Notes under the pieces: model-generated | What the model saw: the letters and a program-made list of their open reading frames with translations, nothing else | What the model was told of the DNA's origin: nothing | The model's database searches: none | DNA from: Parabacteroides goldsteinii | GTDB lineage: Bacteria; Bacteroidota; Bacteroidia; Bacteroidales; Tannerellaceae | Assembly (NCBI RefSeq): GCF_015550595.1 | Contig: NZ_JADNBB010000019.1 | Coordinates: 1 to 64,000 of the forward strand | Direction: 5' to 3' | Length of the DNA: 64,000 bases | Translations under genes and position numbers: made by a program | Shown here: piece after piece, positions 44,585 through 53,760 of the stretch | How positions within the stretch are numbered: the stretch's first letter is position 1 | Layout of the letters: each line of letters starts with the position of its first letter

Positions 44585-47500
44585 TTAGAATGTCAGGTTA
44601 GCACCAAAAGAGAATGATCTGATGAATGGATAAGCATTCACTGTTGCCAATTCCGGATCGAAAGTATCAGGCATTCCGGAGAATTCGAACAAATTGTCCG
44701 CATTGAAGTAAACTCTCAGTTTGGAGATCTTGGCTTTTTCCGTAATGTATTTTGGAATAGTATAACCGAGAGCCAGCTGTTTACAACGGATATAAGCACC
44801 ATTCAACATGAAACGGGTCTGGTTTTCGTTTACGGCAGAACCATTCATACGGGCACGGGGGAAGAATGCATCGCGGTTGTCTTCTCTCCAATAGTCGTAA
44901 TTCATTTTCTGCGGAACAGACCATTGAGAAGTATAATGAGACAGATAGAATGTTTTTGCAGGGATGATATCACGTTTCATGGTTCCCTGGAAGAACATGG
45001 TAAAGTCGAAGCCTTTATATTCTGCTGTACCACGAATACCGAAGTTATAACGTGGAGTTTCGTTACCGATGATCTTCATGTCGCCAGGGTTATTGGCTGT
45101 GTTTTCTCCTTTTGTGACTTTGCCGTCACCATCCAGGTCTGCAAACTTCAGGTCACCGGCATATTGAGGATAACCAACAACTTTTGATTGATCCCATGAA
45201 GACGCTTCTTCATCCGATTGAAATAACCCATCTGTAACGAATCCCCAGATTTCCCCTAATTTCCTTCCTTCATAATAACTGTCAGAAAGATTCTTTGTCG
45301 GATTATCATATTTAGTGATTTCAGCCTGATAGTCTGATAATGATAACGTGGCACTATAGGCCAAGCCATTTTGTAATGTGGATTTCCAGGTTAAAGCCAA
45401 TTCCCATCCTTTCGTTCTCAGGTCGGCGGCATTCATTTGCGGTTCACTGGTGCCGAGAATAGACGGCAATGTTTTAGACTTTGTCAACATATCTTCCGTT
45501 GTACGTACGTAGTAGTCGAATTCTCCGGTCAGTTTACTGTCGAACATAGAGAAGTTGAAACCTAAGTCCCACTGCTTAACAGTTTCCCATGTCAACTGGT
45601 CGCTTACCAGCCCTGGGGCATATACACCCATCTGCTTTTCTCCGTTGAATAAGTAACCAATTTCACCTGTCGAGTAGGAGGAAATATACGGATAATAAAT
45701 ATCGCTGCCGCTTGTATTGTATATTACCTGGTTTCCTAATGCACCGTAAGAACCTCTGATTTTGAAGTTATTAACGATGTGCGAGATCGGTTTCCAGAAT
45801 TTCTCCTGTGAAAGCCTCCAACCCAATGAGAAGGTAGGGAAGAATGCGAAACGATCATCTTTCGGGAAACGTGAAGAACCGTCGTAGCGGCCGTTTACCT
45901 GTATCAGGTATTTATCATCATATGCATAGAACAAACGGAAGAATGCACCACGGATAGCCCACTGGTTCATATAGTCACTCGTTGTACGGTCGCCGGTTGC
46001 CAGATTCAGGTACGGAATATCATTAGCGATCAGATTATTTCTGCTCAGTCCTACTCCTTTGTATGTTCTTTGTTCCTGATTGAATCCGATCATACCTTCA
46101 AAAGCATGCACTTTATTGATTTTCTTTTTATAAGTAGCATATGCATTGAATACGTCATATTGTGATTCATTTTTCGTATATGAAACCTGGTTCGGAGAAG
46201 TGTGCGGGAAAATAGAACCCGGATTTCCGTCAGCATCATAATCGATATATTCGCGAACATGGTTCTTAAAAGAGTAGTTATAATAATTATATGTATAGTC
46301 GACATTGATTTCCAAACCTTCCAGCGGGTTTAGTTTTGCAAATGCCGTCGCATACATATTGTTATTTCTCATTTCGGCAGAACCTCCCTGAGACAGCCAT
46401 GCTGCCTGGTTTGTGAAGTAACCGTCACCGCAATAACCTGCAAAATGTCCGTCGGGATGGTAAATAGGCATCAGAGGACGACTGTCGCCTGGGATCGTTG
46501 CTCCCAGGGAATTGCTCCCATATTTATTTTGTGGACCGGTATTCATTTTTACCATCGATAGGGTCGCTCTCAGTCCAACCTGCAACCAGTTGTTTACTTT
46601 GTAGTTTACATGCTGTAAGACATTGAAACGCTTATAATCTTCATCTGTCCATTTAGAGATTCCATCTTGTTGGAACATACCGGCCGATGTCATATATTTG
46701 GCCGTTTCGCTACCTCCCTGTACACTGATATTGTACTGCTGCATCGGATAACTATTCTTATTCAACGCTTCATACCAATCTGTATTACCACAGTAACGAT
46801 ATTTGCTGGCAGCATCGTCCGGATGATGGAATACCGGAGAATTATTGACAGGGTCATTATAGTAGTTTCTAACATGTTCCATGGTAATGTTATCAAAATA
46901 ATTACTACCGTTACTTGTCATATTGGCATCATTCATCCATTGAGTATATTCCATCGAGTTCATATATTTGGCATGAACGGTCGGGACATTGATGGAATAG
47001 TTGGCACTTAAAGAAACGACGGGTTTTTGTGTAACGAAACCTGTTTTAGTCGTGATCAGGATTACACCGAATGCTGCACGTGCTCCGTAAATGGAAGCTG
47101 ATGCGGCATCTTTCAACACAGTAACGTCCTTTACATCCTGTGGGTTGAGCAGGTTGGGATCCATTTCAATGCCGTCTACCAGGATCAACGGACCACCACC
47201 GGATAAATTGGTAGTACCACGGATATTAAATTTAGAGCCTGTTCCCGGTGCACCGTTAGAAGATGTAATATTCAAGTTGGCAATAGCACCTTGTAAACCG
47301 GCTCCCAAGTTGGTAAGCGGGCGGTCTTCAATAACTTCCGAGCCGACAGTGGCAACAGAACCTGTCAAGTCTGCTTTTTTCATTGTTCCATATCCGACCA
47401 CGACCACTTCTTCCAGTGTCTTGGAATCTTCTTGCAGGATGATTTCCATTCTTCTTTTAGAATCAGCCTTTATTTCCTGACTGACATAGCCGATAAAGGT

Positions 47501-48037
47501 AATAACCAGTGTAGAGCCCGACGGAGCGTTGAGTGAAAAGTAGCCATCTACATCTGTTGTTGTACCGTTGCTTGTTCCCTTTTGTATAATGTTGGCCCCG
47601 ATAACGACATCTCCGTTTGTATCAATAACTTTTCCTTTGATAGTACCGTTCTGTTGTGGAGCAGCGTTCATATTCTGCTTTCCCAGGACAATATGGTTAC
47701 CTTCTACAGAATATGTGATACCCGAATCAGCCAAAAGTTCTTTAAGCACTTCCGAAACAGGCCGGTTTTTAGCCTTTAAAGACACCTTCTTATTTGTGTT
47801 TACCTGGTTGTTATAAATAAACAGATAATCGGTCTGGAGCTCTATTTCGTTCAGTATACTTTCCAGTTGAACGTTTTTCTTATTAATACTGACCCTTGCA
47901 TTTTGTGAAAATGTATTATCTGCATATATATTTAATATGCAAACCAAAAGCAGGAATGTTGTGATTCTCATAATTCTGAAAAATTTTAAAGGTCGCGGTG
48001 CCCAATAATTACACCTCGATAAAGTGTTTTCTTTCAT
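44585..48037 (-). CDS. SusC/RagA TonB-dependent transporter with STN domain (PUL 2)
   Basis: A 1150-residue outer-membrane glycan importer. Domain order: signal region (ITTFLLLVCILNIYADN), STN signalling domain (VQLESILNEIELQTDYLFIY, about 50-125), carboxypeptidase-regulatory-like domain (GTIKGKVIDTNGDVVIGANI), TonB-box region LEEVVVVGYGTMKKADLTG, plug and 22-strand barrel ending SFSFGANLTF. The STN domain fits control by the FecR protein encoded upstream. The N-terminal region is clearly related to SusC of PUL 3, evidence for an old inverted duplication. Its leader carries a conserved hairpin. Confidence 0.94.
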   Translation of the reverse strand: MKENTLSRCNYWAPRPLKFFRIMRITTFLLLVCILNIYADNTFSQNARVSINKKNVQLESILNEIELQTDYLFIYNNQVNTNKKVSLKAKNRPVSEVLKELLADSGITYSVEGNHIVLGKQNMNAAPQQNGTIKGKVIDTNGDVVIGANIIQKGTSNGTTTDVDGYFSLNAPSGSTLVITFIGYVSQEIKADSKRRMEIILQEDSKTLEEVVVVGYGTMKKADLTGSVATVGSEVIEDRPLTNLGAGLQGAIANLNITSSNGAPGTGSKFNIRGTTNLSGGGPLILVDGIEMDPNLLNPQDVKDVTVLKDAASASIYGARAAFGVILITTKTGFVTQKPVVSLSANYSINVPTVHAKYMNSMEYTQWMNDANMTSNGSNYFDNITMEHVRNYYNDPVNNSPVFHHPDDAASKYRYCGNTDWYEALNKNSYPMQQYNISVQGGSETAKYMTSAGMFQQDGISKWTDEDYKRFNVLQHVNYKVNNWLQVGLRATLSMVKMNTGPQNKYGSNSLGATIPGDSRPLMPIYHPDGHFAGYCGDGYFTNQAAWLSQGGSAEMRNNNMYATAFAKLNPLEGLEINVDYTYNYYNYSFKNHVREYIDYDADGNPGSIFPHTSPNQVSYTKNESQYDVFNAYATYKKKINKVHAFEGMIGFNQEQRTYKGVGLSRNNLIANDIPYLNLATGDRTTSDYMNQWAIRGAFFRLFYAYDDKYLIQVNGRYDGSSRFPKDDRFAFFPTFSLGWRLSQEKFWKPISHIVNNFKIRGSYGALGNQVIYNTSGSDIYYPYISSYSTGEIGYLFNGEKQMGVYAPGLVSDQLTWETVKQWDLGFNFSMFDSKLTGEFDYYVRTTEDMLTKSKTLPSILGTSEPQMNAADLRTKGWELALTWKSTLQNGLAYSATLSLSDYQAEITKYDNPTKNLSDSYYEGRKLGEIWGFVTDGLFQSDEEASSWDQSKVVGYPQYAGDLKFADLDGDGKVTKGENTANNPGDMKIIGNETPRYNFGIRGTAEYKGFDFTMFFQGTMKRDIIPAKTFYLSHYTSQWSVPQKMNYDYWREDNRDAFFPRARMNGSAVNENQTRFMLNGAYIRCKQLALGYTIPKYITEKAKISKLRVYFNADNLFEFSGMPDTFDPELATVNAYPFIRSFSFGANLTF

Positions 48038-48090
48038 ACTTTACTATGATTTGAAGTTAATAAATTAGATAATTTGTTTGTGTTAATTGG

Positions 48091-48130
48091 ATGCCTGCCG
48101 GTTATTGCCCCCCAGCGAATAGCCGGCATT
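48091..48130 (-). promoter_or_regulatory. conserved leader hairpin before susC (PUL 2)
   Basis: On the minus strand TGCCGG and CCGGCA form a stem around a loop containing CGCTGGGGGGCAA. The same loop and stem occur in the leader of susC in PUL 3 at nearly the same distance from the start (53 and 55 nt), and a 16-bp block TATTAACTTCAAATCA is also shared. Confidence 0.7.
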
Positions 48131-48190
48131 GGTGGTTAACAAGTTTTTATTTCATACGCATTTTAATTTAGGTGAAACATTCTGTTAAAA

Positions 48191-48955
48191 TCATTTGATA
48201 TAAATAATATGTTTGTCGTCGTCGCGCTGATAAGAAAATCTGATATCTTTCTGCAGGACTCTTAGCGCATAATCCACACCGTCTGTTTGTCTGAACTTTC
48301 CGGTATATAGATATTGTTGTACTTGTTTATTAGTTATGTGTATATTTATTCCATAATATTTTTCAAACTCTTTCATGATCGAAGCAAAAGTTTCATTTTT
48401 GAAACAGATCAATCCTTCCCGCCAACGATATGGATTGTAGTCGTCTACCGGCATCACCCGCAATTTTCCCTTATATAGATAGGCTTTATTGTTGGGGGTA
48501 AGCATCAGGCTCTCATCTTTATCTGTGAGCGATGAGATTTTCACACATCCTTCCATCAGAGTTGTCTCGAATTTACCGGTGTCCGAATAAGATTCGACAT
48601 CAAATTGTGTTCCGAGTACTTCTACGTTATATTTGGGGGTTTGTACGATAAAAGGTACTTTTTCATTTCTAGCCACATCGAAATAAGCTTCGCCGTCTAG
48701 CTTGACCAAGCGTTCACTCGAATTGAAGGTGACGGGATATTGAATTGTTGTCCGTGCATTTAGCCAAACATTTGTACCGTCTGGTAATGTGATATTGATG
48801 CGTTGACCGGCCGGTACGGCAATGGTCTGTAGAGGGATCAGAGCTTGTTTTGTTTGCATCTGTTGATAAACCAAACTCCCGCCAAGCGTAAGAGCAATAA
48901 TGGCCGCTATTTTGATTAACTCAGTTCTAAGAGAACTCTGTCTTTGTTTTTCCAT
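48191..48955 (-). CDS. FecR family protein lacking the anti-sigma domain (PUL 2)
   Basis: A 254-residue FecR that aligns along its whole length with the C-terminal part of the FecR of PUL 3 (shared SLRTELIKIAA, AGQRINITLPDGTNVWLNAR, GEAYFDVAR). The first 65 or so residues of the partner, the cytoplasmic region that would bind a sigma factor, are absent. An in-frame stop (TAA) lies 4 codons before the ATG, and no related coding sequence was found further upstream in the other frames. The membrane span (IAAIIALTLGGSLVYQ) and periplasmic domains remain. It may be a degenerate regulator, or act with another FecR. Confidence 0.85.
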   Translation of the reverse strand: MEKQRQSSLRTELIKIAAIIALTLGGSLVYQQMQTKQALIPLQTIAVPAGQRINITLPDGTNVWLNARTTIQYPVTFNSSERLVKLDGEAYFDVARNEKVPFIVQTPKYNVEVLGTQFDVESYSDTGKFETTLMEGCVKISSLTDKDESLMLTPNNKAYLYKGKLRVMPVDDYNPYRWREGLICFKNETFASIMKEFEKYYGINIHITNKQVQQYLYTGKFRQTDGVDYALRVLQKDIRFSYQRDDDKHIIYIK

Positions 48956-48985
48956 TCGAAAGAATTATAATTTTCTTTCGAATGG
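48952..48985. repeat. inverted repeat over the start of the short fecR
   Basis: Perfect 13-bp arms CCATTCGAAAGAA and TTCTTTCGAATGG flank an 8-bp AT loop. The start codon of the short fecR lies in one arm, so an mRNA hairpin could hide it, or the repeat could mark the deletion end point of the missing N-terminal region. Confidence 0.8.
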
Positions 48986-49283
48986 AACAAAAAGATCATC
49001 CGAATAGAATAAAAAATAGAATGAAATGTAAAATATCAAATTGTTATTACTATACCGGGAAATTCAGATTTCTACCCTAGGTAATTTGAATTAATATTAC
49101 GGGTAATATTTTTTAACGTATCAGAAAATGGAGATTTCTTTCTTTTTTATTACAATCTGATAGTTTTATCAGAGTTGTAAAGGAGGGAGAAATATGGTAT
49201 TGTATAATTTTTTTTATTTCTTTACTAGGGATATTTATTTGTGAACTGCTATTATTATAGATGGACTATTGGAGACATTCAAA
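48986..49283. other. divergent intergenic region between PULs 2 and 3
   Basis: About 300 bp of AT-rich DNA lie between the divergent fecR genes. No gene, sigma factor or clear -33/-7 pair is seen. It must hold the promoters of both PULs. GGAG at 49271 is a likely ribosome binding site for the plus-strand fecR. Confidence 0.6.
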
Positions 49284-50228
49284 ATGGACAAAGATATATT
49301 ATATAAGTTTTTCGAAGGAACAACATCTTTAGAAGAGGAGAAGGATGTGAGACTGTGGATGGAAGCATCTGCAGATAATCGACGTGCCTTTTTTAAGGAA
49401 AGAAAGTTATTTGATGGAATGTTACTTTTAGGAGACGAGAATATAATCAGATCAGGAAAAAAGAGATTTACAATTAACTTTAGTTCTCTTAGAACTGAGT
49501 TAATTAAAATCGCAGCGGTCGTAGCAATAACCTTAGGAGGCAGTTATATTTATTTCCAGACTTCAATAGAAAAGGAGCTGATGGCAATGCAGACTATTTT
49601 AGTTCCGGCGGGTCAGCGGATTAATATTACATTGCCTGATGGTACAAATGTTTGGCTAAATGCCAGAACATCATTGAAATATCCTACAATGTTCAGCAAG
49701 AAGAACCGTCAGGTAATATTGGATGGAGAAGCCTACTTCGATGTTGCAAGAGATGAAAAAAAGCCTTTTATCGTGCAAACCGATAAATATAATGTGGAGG
49801 TTTTGGGAACCAAATTCGATGTAGATGCCTATGCTGAAACGGGAAAATTTGAAACTACGCTGATGTCGGGTAGCGTAAAGGTAGCTTCGGTAAACGATCC
49901 GGCACAGGAATTAATGTTAAAACCGAACAATAAAGTCTATTTACAAGATGGTAAGTTGCTGGTTACTTCGGTTAGCGATTATAATCCTTATCGATGGAAA
50001 GAAGGATTGATCTGTTTTAAGGATGCAACTTTTACTTCTATCATGAAAGAGTTTGAGAAATATTACGGATTGAACATTCATGTCAAAAACAAAGAAGTAG
50101 GAAAGTTTTTTTACACGGGTAAATTCCGACAGACAGACGGTATAGATTATGCTTTAAGGGTTTTACAGAAAGATATAAAGTTTACCTATCAGCGGGATGA
50201 CGACAATCAGATAATTTATATCGAATAA
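49284..50228 (+). CDS. FecR family anti-sigma factor (PUL 3)
   Basis: A 314-residue FecR; the start MDKDILYKFFEG at 49284 is used, since the frame opens at a TTG 15 bp earlier. It has the cytoplasmic sigma-binding part (FFEGTTSLEEEKDVRLWMEA), a membrane span (IAAVVAITLGGSYIYFQ), the FecR domain (VPAGQRINITLPDGTNVWLN) and the C-terminal domain (MKEFEKYYGLNIHVKNKEV). No ECF sigma gene lies next to it, unlike PUL 1. The related short FecR is divergently encoded 330 bp away. Confidence 0.92.
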   Translation: MDKDILYKFFEGTTSLEEEKDVRLWMEASADNRRAFFKERKLFDGMLLLGDENIIRSGKKRFTINFSSLRTELIKIAAVVAITLGGSYIYFQTSIEKELMAMQTILVPAGQRINITLPDGTNVWLNARTSLKYPTMFSKKNRQVILDGEAYFDVARDEKKPFIVQTDKYNVEVLGTKFDVDAYAETGKFETTLMSGSVKVASVNDPAQELMLKPNNKVYLQDGKLLVTSVSDYNPYRWKEGLICFKDATFTSIMKEFEKYYGLNIHVKNKEVGKFFYTGKFRQTDGIDYALRVLQKDIKFTYQRDDDNQIIYIE

Positions 50229-50300
50229 TTGAAAGAAATTAGTATTAAATATTTTATTAACCTTAAAGAAAGGAGCTTATGGGATATACATGAAAACAAA

Positions 50301-50336
50301 AATGCCGGCAAACGCTGGGGGGCAATTACCGGCATT
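50301..50336 (+). promoter_or_regulatory. conserved leader hairpin before susC (PUL 3)
   Basis: AATGCCGG and CCGGCATT form a perfect 8-bp stem around a 20-nt loop with CGCTGGGGGGCAATTA. Sequence, loop and distance to the start match the element before susC of PUL 2. It could act as an attenuator or a target for a small RNA. Confidence 0.72.
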
Positions 50337-50391
50337 CAATCAACACAATTCAATTAATTAAACTGTATTAACTTCAAATCAACACAAAGGT

Positions 50392-53300
50392 ATGGAAAAA
50401 AACTCTTTGTCGGGTAGGTATTATCCTAAATCCCCGCAACTTAAACAAATCTTTAGAATTATGCGGATCACCACATTTCTGTTATTAGTCTGTGTTTTTT
50501 GCTCTTTTGCAGAAAATACGCATTCTCAGAATGCCAGAGTGAGTATTACCAGAAGTAATACTCATCTGGAAGATATATTAAGTGAAATAGAAAGTCAGAC
50601 AGATTATCTGTTTATTTATAATAACCAGGTGGATATCAGTAAGAAACTTTCTATTAAAGTGAAAAATAAACCTGTTTCCGAGGTTTTAGATAATCTGCTG
50701 AAAAATATGGGTGTCAGTTATGCTATGGAAGGAACACATATTGTACTGACAAAAAAAGCTGAACATACTCAGCCTGTACAACAGCAAGCTAAAAATATAA
50801 CGGGTACGATTGTAGATGTGAATGGTGAGCCGGTTATCGGTGCAAACATTGTTGTAAAAGGTACAAGCAATGGAACGATCACAGATATAGACGGACATTT
50901 TACCATTGAGGCTGACTCCAAGTCTGTTCTTAATATATCCTACATAGGATATCTGACAAAAGAAATTGCAGTAGGCAATCAGCAGTCTGTCCGTGTCGTA
51001 CTGTTGGAAGATACAAAGACACTGGATGAAGTAGTAGTGATCGGTTACGGTACACAGAAGAAAGCGGACCTGACTGGTTCGGTAGCAAATGTAAGTGCAG
51101 AAAAACTGAATACACAAAGTAATGCAAATATCAGCCAGGCACTGCAAGGGAAGATAGCCGGTGTGGATATCGTTTCACAAGGCGGAAATCCCGGAGCTGG
51201 AAGCCGTATTATGGTCCGTGGTATCGGTACATTGAATAATGCATCTCCTCTTTTCATTGTAGATGGTATGTATATGACCGGAATCGATCATATCAACCCG
51301 AACGATATTGCCAGCATAGACGTTCTGAAAGATGCATCTTCTGCAGCTATTTATGGTTCTCGTGCAGCCAATGGGGTTATAATCGTAACGACAAAAGAAG
51401 GTTCTAACACGGAAGGAAAGCCGATCGTGGATTTATCTGTCAATGCGGGTGTTTCGATGGTAAGCAAGAAACTGGATATGCTGGATGCTCAGGGATGGTC
51501 GGAAGTTACTTCCGTAGCCCGTCAGGCTGTAGGTAAACCTGTTTTGGATATGGCAACGGATCTGGCAAGCAAACCGGATAACAACTGGCAGGATATTATG
51601 TTCAGACCGGCTTTGATGCAGAACTATAATATATCTGTTAAGGGTGGTGGTAAATATCAAACTTATTATACCGGTTTGGGATATTTCAACCAGGATGGTG
51701 TTGTAAAGGGAACGAATTATGAACGTTATACTTTGCAGACAAAAAACGATTATAAGAAAGGCATATTCTCTGCAGGAACGAATGTATTGCTGACTTTCAA
51801 TCATGACAAACCGTTGCATGAAGAATCACGTGGTGGTATGGTTGGAACGATTTTACAGGCACTTCCTACTTTGGAACAATATGATGAGAGCCGGAAAGGT
51901 GGTTATGGAGGTCTATACGGTGATGTGGCAAACCTGCCAAACCCGCTGGGGATGATCGATGATAACCTGATGAATCGCTATAGTGAAAACATGAAGATCT
52001 ATGCGAATGTATACGTACAACTGGAGTTGTTTAAAGGCTTGAAATATAAGTTGAATATGACTCCCGACTTTGAGTTCTACAGGTATAAAAAATATCTGAA
52101 TGAATATGATTTCGGTATTACTACCAACTCTGTTACTCAATTGACGGAACGGCAAACGCGTAGCCGTAATGTTCTGGTGGAAAATTTGCTGACTTACGAT
52201 CAGACATTCGGGGATCATAAGGTCTCAGCTCTGGTTGGTTATACTTATCAGGACAATCGCTATCGTTGGCTGCAGGCTTATGGCGAAAATCTTCCTCAGG
52301 GATTAGAGGAGATCGATGCATCCACAACCAGTCGTAGTAATGAAGGTTATTCCAGACGTAGTGTATTGACTTCTATCTTGGGACGTGTATTCTATTCATA
52401 TAAGAATAAATACCTGATCACAGCCACGATTCGTCGTGACGGTTCTTCCAAGTTTGGAAAGAATAACCGATATGGTAATTTCCCTTCTGCATCTGTTGGT
52501 TGGAACATCGCTGAGGAACAATTTATGGCAAATCAGAATTGGCTGGATCAGTTGAAGATTCGTGGCGGTTATGGCGTACTGGGTAATCAGGAAATCGACA
52601 ACTATCAATATTCATCAACGATCACAACCGGTATTAATTATCCGGACGGTAACGGAGGACTCATTCAGGGCGCTTTCCCGAAAGATTTTGCTAATCCGGA
52701 TATTAAATGGGAATCTACGGCAATGACAAATATCGGTTTAGACTTTGTAGCCTTCAATAATCGTTTGAATATTACTGCCGACTGGTATGTAAAGAATACG
52801 AAAGATATTTTGTTGACAGTGCCTATTCCTATTTCTTCCGGTGGTGCAAATGATCCGATCCGTAATGCCGGTAAGATCCGCAATAAAGGTTTTGAGTTTA
52901 ATGTAGCCTGGAATACGAATGTAAATCAAGATTTTTCTTATGGTGTCAGCGTGTTGGGTAGCTTCAACAAAAATGAGGTGACAGCTATGGGGACAGGTTC
53001 ACAGGCTATCTGGGGTGGTGCTACCAACCAGAATATCAATACCTGTAAAACAATGGCCGGTTATCCGATCGGTTCATACTGGTTGATCCCTACAGACGGC
53101 TATTTCAATAGTGCTGTCGAAGTGGAAGCTTATTCAAAAGACGGAACTATGATACAGCCGAATGCACAAGCGGGAGATATTCGTTTTAAAGATACCAATG
53201 ACGATGGTACGATTGATGATAAAGATCGTGTTTATTGCGGTAGCCCGTTCCCTGATTTTACATTCTCTGTAAGTGGAAATGTTACGTGGAAAAACTTTGA

Positions 53301-53745
53301 TGCATCTGTAACTTTCCAGGGTGTTTTAGGAAATAAGATTTATAATGCAACCCGCCAGACTTTGGAAGATGTCACAAAAGGAACAAACTTCCTGGCTTCT
53401 ACGTTGGATTATTGGACTCCGGATAATCTCAATGCAGCACATCCGCGTTTGACATGGGATGATCCTAACCGTAATACTCGTGCAGAATCCGACCGCTATC
53501 TGGAGAATGGTTCTTATCTGCGTTTGCGTAACCTGCAGGTCGGTTATACTTTCCCGCAACAGTGGTTCAGAGGCTATATACAGAAAGCTCGTGTGTATGC
53601 AAATGCAGAGAACCTGTTTACAATCACCGGATATAGCGGCTATACTCCGGACGTGAACACTGATAATGCAAGATATCGTGGTTTCGATAATTTCATTTAT
53701 CCGACAAACCGTGTATTTATGTTAGGCGTGAATGTAACATTTTAA
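50392..53745 (+). CDS. SusC/RagA TonB-dependent transporter with STN domain (PUL 3)
   Basis: A 1117-residue outer-membrane glycan importer with signal region (ITTFLLLVCVFCSFAENTHS), STN domain (THLEDILSEIESQTDYLFIY), carboxypeptidase-regulatory-like domain (TGTIVDVNGEPVIGANIVVK), LDEVVVIGYGTQKKADLTG, plug (IDVLKDASSAAIYGSRAANG) and barrel ending in PTNRVFMLGVNVTF. The STN domain implies control through the FecR encoded 160 bp upstream. It is followed 15 bp later by susD. Substrate inferred from the downstream enzymes: sulfated host glycans. Confidence 0.94.
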   Translation: MEKNSLSGRYYPKSPQLKQIFRIMRITTFLLLVCVFCSFAENTHSQNARVSITRSNTHLEDILSEIESQTDYLFIYNNQVDISKKLSIKVKNKPVSEVLDNLLKNMGVSYAMEGTHIVLTKKAEHTQPVQQQAKNITGTIVDVNGEPVIGANIVVKGTSNGTITDIDGHFTIEADSKSVLNISYIGYLTKEIAVGNQQSVRVVLLEDTKTLDEVVVIGYGTQKKADLTGSVANVSAEKLNTQSNANISQALQGKIAGVDIVSQGGNPGAGSRIMVRGIGTLNNASPLFIVDGMYMTGIDHINPNDIASIDVLKDASSAAIYGSRAANGVIIVTTKEGSNTEGKPIVDLSVNAGVSMVSKKLDMLDAQGWSEVTSVARQAVGKPVLDMATDLASKPDNNWQDIMFRPALMQNYNISVKGGGKYQTYYTGLGYFNQDGVVKGTNYERYTLQTKNDYKKGIFSAGTNVLLTFNHDKPLHEESRGGMVGTILQALPTLEQYDESRKGGYGGLYGDVANLPNPLGMIDDNLMNRYSENMKIYANVYVQLELFKGLKYKLNMTPDFEFYRYKKYLNEYDFGITTNSVTQLTERQTRSRNVLVENLLTYDQTFGDHKVSALVGYTYQDNRYRWLQAYGENLPQGLEEIDASTTSRSNEGYSRRSVLTSILGRVFYSYKNKYLITATIRRDGSSKFGKNNRYGNFPSASVGWNIAEEQFMANQNWLDQLKIRGGYGVLGNQEIDNYQYSSTITTGINYPDGNGGLIQGAFPKDFANPDIKWESTAMTNIGLDFVAFNNRLNITADWYVKNTKDILLTVPIPISSGGANDPIRNAGKIRNKGFEFNVAWNTNVNQDFSYGVSVLGSFNKNEVTAMGTGSQAIWGGATNQNINTCKTMAGYPIGSYWLIPTDGYFNSAVEVEAYSKDGTMIQPNAQAGDIRFKDTNDDGTIDDKDRVYCGSPFPDFTFSVSGNVTWKNFDASVTFQGVLGNKIYNATRQTLEDVTKGTNFLASTLDYWTPDNLNAAHPRLTWDDPNRNTRAESDRYLENGSYLRLRNLQVGYTFPQQWFRGYIQKARVYANAENLFTITGYSGYTPDVNTDNARYRGFDNFIYPTNRVFMLGVNVTF

Positions 53746-53760
53746 TTGAGAGAAAATATT

